Positions 53,716-61,647 of a DNA stretch of 64,000 bases are shown piece after piece. The DNA is from Hypomyces perniciosus. Taxonomy: Eukaryota; Ascomycota; Sordariomycetes; Hypocreales; Hypocreaceae. The stretch is taken from assembly GCA_008477525.1 (NCBI GenBank), contig SPDT01000005.1, positions 2,728,001-2,792,000 on the forward strand, given 5' to 3'. Under the pieces are notes generated by a model. It had not been told where the DNA came from. It did not search any database and saw nothing but the letters and a program-made list of their open reading frames with translations. The number at the start of each line of letters is the position of its first letter. Positions within the stretch are counted from its first letter, which is position 1. The translations under genes were made by a program, and so were the position numbers.

Positions 53716-56055
53716 ATGCATCCTCAGATACAGGCCCAGGAGGACCAGGAGAACCTGTGGGACCTTTTCCCTTGGAAATACTTCCCTGGGTATACTCAAT
53801 CCCAGCGTTGCGCATCCATATCGTCATGGATATGGCAATTCGGTTACGATATCGAGAAGAGCGACGATGATACAAAGCGGCGATGGGTTTGCAAGGTCTG
53901 CGTAAAGAGTAGTAAGCAAAAACCTCACTCGACTGCCTCGAATGGCACACAGAACGCAGAGATCCACCTCTGGACCGACCACAGTATCTGGGATCCTTCA
54001 GGCAGGCGGAAGCCGCCAAGTAAAGCAAAAGAGAATACGTCATCAAGGAATATCGCCGAGATGATGAAGCTGAACACATATAACTCGCGAGAACAGCAGA
54101 TTGCCAACCAGATCATCGGCCGTTTTGATCGATTAGCCTTCCAGCGCTTGGTAGTCTGTTGGATCATCAACAGTAATTCCTCCTTCCGACAAAGCGAAGA
54201 TCCGTACCTCCGCGCAGTTTTCGAGTACCTCAATCCCCTCGTGAAGACGACCGAGGCACATATCACCCACGATACCGTTTGCAGACGCATCCTTAAGGTG
54301 TACGAAGAAAACATAGAGGAAATAAAGCGAGTGTTGGCGGCAGCCCCAGGGCTGATTCACATAGCGTTCGATGGCTGGAGGTCGAATAATCGCCATGCTC
54401 TATATGGAATCGTTTGCTATTTTCTTGATACCGTTGGCCAGCCACAAAAACTTGTCCTTGGACTTCCAGAGCTTGTCGATCGTCATTCTGGGGAGAATAT
54501 TGCTGCTCATGTTGTCGATATCCTTCGGAGCTATGATATAACCCAGAAGGTCGGATACTTTACACTTGATAACGCCAGCAACAACGATACAGCGATGAAG
54601 GAAATCGGAAAAGCGCTGGGCTTTAAGGGAGAAACCCGGCTATTACGCTGCTTTGGCCATATCCTTAATCTTGCTGTTAAAGCGCTGCTTTTTGGCCATG
54701 ACTCTGAGGCATTTGAGGATGATATCCTTGGAAATGAGGCGCTTAATGCGAAGGCCCATGAGATGTGGAGACGGAAAGGCCCTATTGGGAAACTCCATAA
54801 CCTTGTCGTTTGGATTCATCGTTCAGACTTACTAACTAATCTCCTTCGGTCTCTTCAGTTGGTCGCGTTCGAGAAGTCTGAGGATCCGACAATACAAGCG
54901 AAAAAGCCTCTAGATGTCATTACTGATGTGGTAACTCGTTGGCTTTCTACTCTTTACATGATCCGACGCGCTCTTCTCCTGAAGGACTTCCTTGAAGAAC
55001 TCTGGTATAGGCAGAAAAACGAGTGGGAAGGGTCAATTTTAAGGGGAAAGAAGTCGAGGAGTGAAATGCCACTTTGTCTCAGGGATGACAACAAACTCGA
55101 TGAGAAGGATTGGAATATTATCGCTCTTTTTAACGAGGTCCTCCAACATTTTGAGCATGTTTTAATTACCCTTGAAGGTGACGGTCGACAGCGGATGCGA
55201 AAGTATGGCTATACTAAAGCATATGGATGCTCTTGGGATCTTATGTTTGGCTACGAGTACCTGCTTAATAAAATGGAGGTATATAAGGCCGCTGCTCATC
55301 GATATCCCGACCCTGAGCACTTCAAGGTCAATATTAATCTCTGCTGGAAGAAACTTGATGAGTACTACTCGCGGCTTGATGAGACACCGGTCTATTATGC
55401 AGCTGTCGCGCTTCATCCAGCATATCGTTGGGGATACTTTGAGGACATATGGGCAGATCGCCCAGAATGGATCCAGACTGCAAAGTCCCTTGTGGAGGGG
55501 CTGTATAGGTCTCAATACGATCCGCAGGTCGTTTCTCGAGACCGAGAACCGGTTATGAAGAAGCAGCGAACTTATCGAAATCCCTTCAACGAGTACTGCG
55601 AGGAGTCTCGTCAGGCGCCGGCATTATTACAGTCGCCATTCACTCCTGCTTCGTCAGCTGTGGGAGATGAATATAACGATTGGTTTCGAGACGTACATAA
55701 ATCGGATCAGAGGATCCTGGATCCCATCAGCTATTGGTGCGACAGACGGGAGGAATATCCTCGCCTATCACGGATGGCCCTTGATGTTCTTTCTACTCTT
55801 CCAATGTCTGCTGACGTTGAGAGACTTTTCTCTACGGCCGGCAGAATGGTTCGAGATGACCGGGCAAATCTGGATGCTAGTACAATTGGAATGACGCAGA
55901 CGGTGAGATCGTGGCTTCGTGGGGGATATATTCGAAGTGTGGAGAAGCTTCTTGAAGAGGTTGAGTTATCGGATACCGATCCGCTTGCCGAACTGAGCTT
56001 TATAGAAGCTCGTGAAGTAACAGGTGGGCGAATTGTATGTACTATCCCTCTCTAG
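53716..56055 (+). CDS. hAT transposase
   Basis: A single uninterrupted exon of 779 residues from ATG 53716. A BED-type zinc finger remnant near the N-terminus (RRWVCKVC, then an Ala/Thr-rich spacer and HLWTDH) would bind DNA. The RNase H-like catalytic fold holds Asp in FDGWRSNNRHALYG (about residue 218), Asp in FTLDNASNNDTAM (about 284) with RCFGHILNLAVKA following, and Glu in MSADVERLFSTAGRM (about 698), consistent with the DDE set. The C-terminal hAT dimerisation region is PISYWCDRREEYPRLSRMAL to RANLDAST. Length and order are normal for fungal hAT proteins (Restless / Tfo1 relatives). No frameshift or stop was found. Confidence 0.92.
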   Translation: MHPQIQAQEDQENLWDLFPWKYFPGYTQSQRCASISSWIWQFGYDIEKSDDDTKRRWVCKVCVKSSKQKPHSTASNGTQNAEIHLWTDHSIWDPSGRRKPPSKAKENTSSRNIAEMMKLNTYNSREQQIANQIIGRFDRLAFQRLVVCWIINSNSSFRQSEDPYLRAVFEYLNPLVKTTEAHITHDTVCRRILKVYEENIEEIKRVLAAAPGLIHIAFDGWRSNNRHALYGIVCYFLDTVGQPQKLVLGLPELVDRHSGENIAAHVVDILRSYDITQKVGYFTLDNASNNDTAMKEIGKALGFKGETRLLRCFGHILNLAVKALLFGHDSEAFEDDILGNEALNAKAHEMWRRKGPIGKLHNLVVWIHRSDLLTNLLRSLQLVAFEKSEDPTIQAKKPLDVITDVVTRWLSTLYMIRRALLLKDFLEELWYRQKNEWEGSILRGKKSRSEMPLCLRDDNKLDEKDWNIIALFNEVLQHFEHVLITLEGDGRQRMRKYGYTKAYGCSWDLMFGYEYLLNKMEVYKAAAHRYPDPEHFKVNINLCWKKLDEYYSRLDETPVYYAAVALHPAYRWGYFEDIWADRPEWIQTAKSLVEGLYRSQYDPQVVSRDREPVMKKQRTYRNPFNEYCEESRQAPALLQSPFTPASSAVGDEYNDWFRDVHKSDQRILDPISYWCDRREEYPRLSRMALDVLSTLPMSADVERLFSTAGRMVRDDRANLDASTIGMTQTVRSWLRGGYIRSVEKLLEEVELSDTDPLAELSFIEAREVTGGRIVCTIPL

Positions 56056-56249
56056 ACTTTATTTATAGCGCACTGGCTAGAGCCTGGGCTCATTAAGAAA
56101 GTGCTTGTTTTAATTATGTATAATAAGAGAGATATCCTGTATAATGAATTTTGTTGCTTGGTGATCATTGAGATGGTTACAGTGACTGTGGTGAGTACTA
56201 TATATAGTAACTAATCTATTAGCGCGATACCTTTCCTATTTAGGTAACC

Positions 56250-56397
56250 CCATCCACGCATCCATTTCCATTTCCATCCATTCCATGCGACTGCTCTGGG
56301 CGTCCATTCCACCCATTCCACTGCACGTTGACTGAAATGGACGTCCATCCACTCAGCTAAGGCTGCGTGGATGGAAATGGAATGGATCGCCAGCCTG
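56250..56397. promoter_or_regulatory. Right terminal and subterminal repeats of the hAT element
   Basis: TCCATTTCCA-type words cluster up to the right terminal repeat TGGAATGGATCGCCAGCCTG (56378-56397). Confidence 0.7.
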
Positions 56398-56736
56398 ACC
56401 AGTGAGCAGTGTAAGTTGCATTTACAAGCAAGATATGTTGATAACTGCTAAAAGGAGCAAAATGTTTAAGACTCAATACTAATTTAGTTTGGTTCTAGAT
56501 ACATTTCATCAAAAAAGCACTCGTGAAAGTTATTATATTATTAGGTATCAAATGTACTAGATGCCGCACCCTAGTAAGGAATCACTGTGTTCATGGAAGT
56601 TACAGAGAGAATGGTTGTGTTTGGAATAAACTAAGCTTGCTGTATTTTAAGTAAAGTGAGTTTATAGCCCAATAATAAATTTCAGACCTGCTAGTGTTTT
56701 CTATTATAAAGTTGCGATAGTAAACTCTTTATTTTG
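56398..56736. other. Displaced flank of the KP4-like pseudogene; no gene seen
   Basis: Apart from the right target duplication (56398-56405) nothing is recognised. This is probably the former 3' flank of the broken KP4-like gene, now separated by 3.4 kb. Confidence 0.45.
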
Positions 56737-56872
56737 TCGGGACTAACTGACATGCCTAACATATATGCATCTCATTTTTTTGTTAGCTATAAAACATAAG
56801 CAAGGAGTTCTAGTTTAATATATATTAGATAGTTTTCTTCCCTTTTTTACTCTTTAACCTTAGGTAGTTTAA
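56737..56872 (-). repeat. Fragment of a family C LTR
   Basis: TGTCGGGACTAACTGACATG resembles the start of the family C copy at 32656 (TGTCGGGGGCAACTGACATG). Similarity fades after about 60 bp and the fragment is cut off by repeat F copy 2. Confidence 0.6.
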
Positions 56873-57243
56873 TGTCACGACCCCATGGTCAAGACCCCGG
56901 GTACGTACCATGGAGGAACGACGGACCGACCGACCAATAAGGAAATGGATCAGCTGGATCATCTAGTCACAGGGATCACTTGGATCACGAAGGTAAGCCA
57001 AGGTGATCCAACACCACCATGAGCCATGAGTGATGCAAGTACGCTCACTATATATCTCATTTGTATAGAAGACTGGATGAGTCACGATCGTTTAGTACAG
57101 TTACTTAGACAGTTGTTAACAAATTGCATTCACCAGAACCGCCTGTTATATAGAATCGTGACTATGTTACCCTGCTCAGTATTTATCCTTGACCTCTCTG
57201 TCAATATAAACCCACGAACCTCAGTTTATCCCGGATCGTCACA
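56873..57243 (+). repeat. Dispersed repeat F, copy 2 (solo-LTR-like, not RIPed)
   Basis: 371 bp with ends TGTCACGACCCC and GGATCGTCACA (TG...CA). It aligns with 24500-24690 and 60390-60760. It is GC-normal with intact CG sites. No target duplication was seen (TTTAA on the left, GGGCG on the right). Confidence 0.65.
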
Positions 57244-57944
57244 GGGCGCAAGACTAACTACTTCGTATTAGGCTATATTACAAATTCAGGCAGAGTACGG
57301 AGTAAAGTATTTCCATGTTCAATTTGCTGCCTAAAGGGGAATAGTGACTTCTTTTACCCACTTCTCAACCTTAACGCCAACGTCAACGTCGTTTACCTGT
57401 TTGTTTACGACCAACATAATCGACCGCAATGGCTGACATTTTGTCGGACCACAAATCTACCAAAAATATGAGCCCACACTGTATGTGTGGATAATTAGCC
57501 TTACATGTTGTGCGACACACTTGCCGCGGCTATAGCACTAGTTTATCGCAATGGTAGAGTCACGACCTGTATTGAGGAAGAACCTAGTCCTGGAACGGCA
57601 GGCCATTGTTCACAACTGGCTCTCGGCCACCCTGTGACCCATGCCACTGGGTCCACTCTATCACCAGCTTGTGGTCGGGAGATGTTTATCACGATTCCCT
57701 TTGATGGAAGTACACAGTACGAAATTATACAGATTGACGCTATGTTGACGATTCGAAAGATGGCAAGTCAAGAGGAAGTTATTTTCAGTCATGACTATAA
57801 GATAGACACTGTGAATAACTGATCTTCTTTCGATGCGAGCGATATTTAAGACAACATTTCCCCGAACTCTGATAGTGAAAAGTCTCGGCATACCACATTC
57901 CACAACGAAGCCCGCCGAGACCTGCTAGAAGCTTACTAGGCCTT
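57244..57944. other. Intergenic, no convincing gene
   Basis: A 105-codon plus frame (57505-57822) has no recognisable feature and is not called. Dispersed-motif copies lie near 57262 and 57294. Confidence 0.45.
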
Positions 57945-58230
57945 GTACCCTTGGTTTGTTCTTCCAACTAATAAGCGAGGCCCTATGTGACTGGGGACCC
58001 AGGCTATGTTGATTTGGTGGCCCTTCATTGTTCAGATATCTAGTTGGGTCCTGATCCTATAGTCTATCTCACCATAGCCTTGGACCTTTTGGATAACTGC
58101 TTGGCTGTCTGCAAAGATATATGTCTTCTGTGGTTCCGGCGTATGCGACTTGGCCGGTGTTGCGTTGAGAACCTTTGAGAGAGCTGTTATCTCTGCATCA
58201 GCCACTGCCACGTACGGGCCGAGGTTTCAG
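57945..58230 (-). pseudogene. RNase H fragment of a non-LTR (Tad-like) retrotransposon
   Basis: The minus strand reads AEITALSKVLNATPAKSHTP, then TYIFADSQAVIQKVQGYG, QLDI, a stop, MKGHQINIAWVPSHIGPRLL. This is the RNase H domain order of fungal LINEs (AEx..A, FxDSQAAI, GHxIxIxWVPGHxG). A stop codon and missing reverse transcriptase make it a dead fragment. It lies upstream of the chitinase gene. Confidence 0.75.
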
Positions 58231-58929
58231 GACCTTTGCTTTGTACGGAGTACCTCTCTATGGCAGTAGGCTTGTCTAGGTCTAGGACCCTGTTAAGGCC
58301 ATCCTGGAGTCCGTATAGTTGCACTTGAATCTCTGGAACCGTATCTTCAGGTGACAGTAGGGCTTAGCTATATTCGATGCAGATGTTTGGCGCCGATGTT
58401 ACCTGCCTTACCAGGTTACCAGACAAGATACGTCATGCACCGATCACGGGATAGTTACGTAGCACTAAAACGTGTTATTAATTCCCCTTGCAGATGAGCG
58501 GGGACCCCACGCCAAGCTATCGTGACCCATCGATGTGGACATCTTCAGTTATAAAATGAGTTTTTATCAACCATTGCGCGCAGAGTATGCCATGATAGAA
58601 TCCTACGTTACGCTGTTACGAGGGTGTCGCCATTCACCGTCATGTCGACCAAACGCACTCAACTTATCTGAAAAAAAAAACCCCCATGTCACCTGCCTGT
58701 TAAGTTAGCTGGATACTATCTTGAGATGTCACGCACAATGGACGGGTGAACGGAAGATAACGAGCAGTTCAAGCCATGTGTCCCATAAGTACACCCTCAA
58801 CGCCCAGTTTCAAAGGTAGTTAATAACTTCAAGACGACAGTTCAAGAAAAGCCCTGTCCTCACCATTACAATCTGATCATTCTTCTAGCATCAGCAACTC
58901 GGCTCAATCCCCAAGCATTTGTTTTGACC
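58231..58929. other. Promoter side of the chitinase gene, no other gene
   Basis: About 700 bp. The last part has a CA-rich leader before the chitinase ATG. A dispersed-motif copy (GTACGGAGTAC) lies near 58243. Nothing else is recognised. Confidence 0.5.
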
Positions 58930-59979
58930 ATGACACGTCTTCTCGAAGCCAGTCTCGTACTGCCCATTATAGTGGCAACACTATTTGGCGCCGTCAGCGC
59001 TATACCGACATCCAGGCAAGCTGCCACTTGTGCAACGAAGGGAAAACCAGCGGGTAAGGTTCTTCAGGGATATTGGGAGAATTGGGACGGATCGATCAAT
59101 GGTGTCCACCCCCCGTTCGGTTGGACCCCGATCCAGAATCCCCAGATCCGAGCGCATGGCTATAACGTGATCAATGCGGCCTTTCCCGTTATCCTTCCGG
59201 ACGGCACGGCATTGTGGCAAGACGGCATGGACGCCAATGTTAAAGTTGCGACTCCGGCCGAGATGTGTGCGGCCAAAGCGGCCGGTGCCACCATCCTCAT
59301 GTCTATCGGGGGTGCCACGGCAGCTATAGACCTCAGCTCTACCGCAGTTGCCAACAAGTTCATTTCGACCATCGTCCCGATCCTGAAGCAGTACAACTTT
59401 GACGGAATTGACATCGACATTGAGACTGGCTTGACCGGCAGCGGTAACATCAACACACTGTCCACCTCCCAGGCCAACTTGATCCGCATCATCGACGGCA
59501 TCCTTGCGCAGATGCCCGCCAACTTTGGCTTGACCATGGCGCCCGAGACAGCATACGTGACAGGTGGTAGCGTAGTGTACGGATCCATCTGGGGTTCCTA
59601 TCTGCCCATCATCAAGAAGTACGTCGACAACGGCCGGCTGTGGTGGTTAAACATGCAATATTACAATGGCGCCATGTACGGCTGCTCCGGCGACTCGTAC
59701 TCGGCCGGTACCGTCCAGGGCTTTATCGCCCAAACCGACTGCTTGAACAAAGGGCTTGTCATCCAGGGCACCACGATCCGGGTCCCCTACAGCATGCAAG
59801 TCCCCGGTCTACCCGCGCAGATTGGAGCTGGTGGTGGTTACATGTCCACGAGCCTGGTTGGCCAAGCTTTGAATAACTATAACGGCGCGCTCAAGGGCTT
59901 GATGACGTGGTCAATCAATTGGGATGGATCGAAAGGCTGGACCTTTGGCGACAATGTGAAGGCGCGGCTCGGGCTCTGA
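58930..59979 (+). CDS. Secreted GH18 chitinase
   Basis: A single exon of 349 residues from ATG 58930; the TTG six bases upstream is not a start. An N-terminal signal peptide (MTRLLEASLVLPIIVATLFG to AVSA) is followed by a GH18 barrel: VLQGYWENWDG (first strand), ATILMSIGGAT (SxGG motif) and the catalytic FDGIDIDIE with the acid Glu at residue 165, then MAPETAYV, WWLNMQYYNG and GLMTWSINWDG. All key residues are present. No carbohydrate-binding module is visible. The type is the compact, bacterial-like GH18 (ChiD-like) found in mycoparasites and insect pathogens. It hydrolyses beta-1,4-N-acetylglucosamine chains outside the cell. It lies alone between a LINE fragment and solo LTRs. Confidence 0.92.
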   Translation: MTRLLEASLVLPIIVATLFGAVSAIPTSRQAATCATKGKPAGKVLQGYWENWDGSINGVHPPFGWTPIQNPQIRAHGYNVINAAFPVILPDGTALWQDGMDANVKVATPAEMCAAKAAGATILMSIGGATAAIDLSSTAVANKFISTIVPILKQYNFDGIDIDIETGLTGSGNINTLSTSQANLIRIIDGILAQMPANFGLTMAPETAYVTGGSVVYGSIWGSYLPIIKKYVDNGRLWWLNMQYYNGAMYGCSGDSYSAGTVQGFIAQTDCLNKGLVIQGTTIRVPYSMQVPGLPAQIGAGGGYMSTSLVGQALNNYNGALKGLMTWSINWDGSKGWTFGDNVKARLGL

Positions 59980-60389
59980 AGAGCAGTGGCACGAGAGAGT
60001 AAGCCCCAAAGCCAACGTCCCTCGTGACTCATGGTCGTGGAAAGATATCCAGATCCACTTGGGACGCGGTTCTTCATCTTCGTTGTAAATATCGATAGCA
60101 TTAGTAGTTTGTATATATGGTACAGGTAGTACATACAAAGAATTATAAACCGAACATACCTTTCTTTACTCGCGAAATTGACTATGCGAAGAAAGAGTCT
60201 CAAGACATTGTATGGGACTATCTAGTCCTTATCTAGTACCTACCGATAAAAGAAATAACTAGTCTATAAATAGTTAGCTATAACTAGAGTCAAATAGGAA
60301 GCTTAAGGAAAAAAGTGGTGGCATTATTAACAGCTCCGTTTTGATAGGTGGTGACTTAACGATAGCCGATCACTATCGAGGGGGCTTAT
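59980..60389. other. Downstream flank of the chitinase gene, no gene seen
   Basis: About 400 bp, the left part being the chitinase 3' UTR. Nothing else is recognised. Confidence 0.5.
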
Positions 60390-60760
60390 TGTCACGATCC
60401 GGCCATTATAAGAACGTGATATGGTATATACTCAGGGGAACCTCAGGTAAACAGACCAATCAGCGTTAGATCACTTAGATTACTACAACTATAAAGTAAT
60501 CCCAGTAAACAGATAAAAGGACACACGATAGATTGCGAGGAAAATAAATATAATTTAAAGTAATTTATAATTATTTCCTTTATATATATATAATTAGTTT
60601 ATTATTTATTTAATATAGTAATTTCAATAGTTATTAATAATTGCATTTATTAAAACTATTTATTTTATAGAATTATAATTATATTACTTAGTTTAATACT
60701 TATCTTTAACCTCTTTATTAATATAAACCTATAAAATTTATATTAATTATTTTTATAATA
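60390..60760 (+). repeat. Dispersed repeat F, copy 3 (same length as copy 2, half RIPed)
   Basis: 371 bp, the same as copy 2. It starts TGTCACGATCCGG. From about 60540 on, it aligns with copy 2 with nearly all differences C to T or G to A: TTGCATTCACCAGAACCG against TTGCATTTATTAAAACTA, and CTCTGTCAATATAAACCCAC against CTTTATTAATATAAACCTAT. The first 150 bp are much less mutated and more divergent in kind. Confidence 0.7.
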
Positions 60761-60846
60761 CTATTTTATATAAACATACTATATTATCAATTTACTTTTA
60801 TGTAATCGTAATTAAATGTATTATCAAACTAAATTATTTAATATTT

Positions 60847-61216
60847 TGTCGAGGGGGAAATGACACTCCCAAACACACGCACACACACACACAACGACCG
60901 GTATCGAGCGCGGGAACCGCGCTCCTGACAGAACCACGAAGCGGCAATTGAGTAATATAGAGACTAAGAGATACTGCGGATCATTTGATCATGATGCCAG
61001 CAGCCGAAAGCAACCAACAGTTACCTTCATACGCCTTAACAACTGTAAAGCTATAGGTGGGGTTGTGTATTGAAGGGGGAAGGTTGATGTCTATTAAACT
61101 AAACCTAGCTGTATACTTTTATACTTTATCGCCTTCCTAATACAGTAACTGCTTAAATAAGCAGCTGACTTTTCTTAGGTAAGCCAATAAAGAAATGCAG
61201 GTGCGTTGGGTATAGC
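60847..61216 (+). repeat. Solo LTR of family C, GC-normal copy
   Basis: It starts TGTCGAGGGGGAAATGACAC, with a CA microsatellite at about 60876-60893. It aligns with the minus strand of 33055-32690 over most of its length. The last 30 bp or so of the LTR are lost. Confidence 0.75.
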
Positions 61217-61244
61217 TTTCCGTAGAGCCCTAGAGCTTTCTTGC

Positions 61245-61308
61245 TCCTCACGGCACAACAACGATATTTGCCCTAACCTGCCTTTCCATGCCATAATACC
61301 TAGCCCTT
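61245..61308 (-). repeat. Fragment of the element A LTR type
   Basis: GGCACAACAACGATATTTGC and CCATGCCATAATACCTAG resemble the minus strand of 33780-33721 (GGCACAACAAAGATATCACC, TATGCCGTGATAACTAG). A short solo fragment adjoining the family C LTR. Confidence 0.55.
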
Positions 61309-61647
61309 CTTTTAATAATAGTATTTATTTATCTTATATTAATTTTAGCTGTTAACTATTAACTTAGCTTCTTTATATTATTATATAGATATAAATTAAT
61401 AAAGTTTAAGTCCCTTTTTTATTATTAGGTAAATGCAAGCTTTCCTTGAAACTCAATATATAAAACCCTTTATACCTAAAGTATCAGACTCTTTAACGCT
61501 AACGTATAAATCCTTTAGACCTAGCGGGCACAGGACTCTTTAAACCTAGGGTATATAGTGATAAAAGCTAAGCGGTACATTAGGCCTAACTATCGCTCTC
61601 GTTTATCACCTATTAGCGTCACTCTCCCCTGTCTAAGTCATAGAAAA
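61309..61647. other. AT-rich spacer with a degenerate duplication
   Basis: No gene is seen. At about 61465-61560 two related blocks occur in a row (CCTTTATACCTAAAGTATCAGACTCTTTAACG and CCTTTAGACCTAGCGGGCACAGGACTCTTTAAAC begin alike), a weak tandem repeat just downstream of the NRPS gene. Confidence 0.4.

Larger units (their letters stand above)
52979..56397 (+). mobile_element. hAT-family DNA transposon, apparently complete
   Basis: The 3419 bp element has 20 bp terminal inverted repeats, CAGGGTGGCGATCCATTCCA on the left and the inverse CAGGCTGGCGATCCATTCCA on the right (19 of 20 match). It is flanked by perfect 8 bp duplications ACCAGTGA at 52971-52978 and 56398-56405. CAG ends and 8 bp duplications define hAT. 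Both subterminal regions carry many copies of TCCATTTCCA / TGGAAATGGA, the probable transposase binding sites. The single transposase gene is intact and the sequence shows no RIP, so the insertion is probably recent and the element may be autonomous. Confidence 0.92.

Noticed and set aside
57505..57822. A 105-codon plus-strand frame
   Set aside because: No signal peptide, motif or splice context; it lies among LTR and LINE debris.
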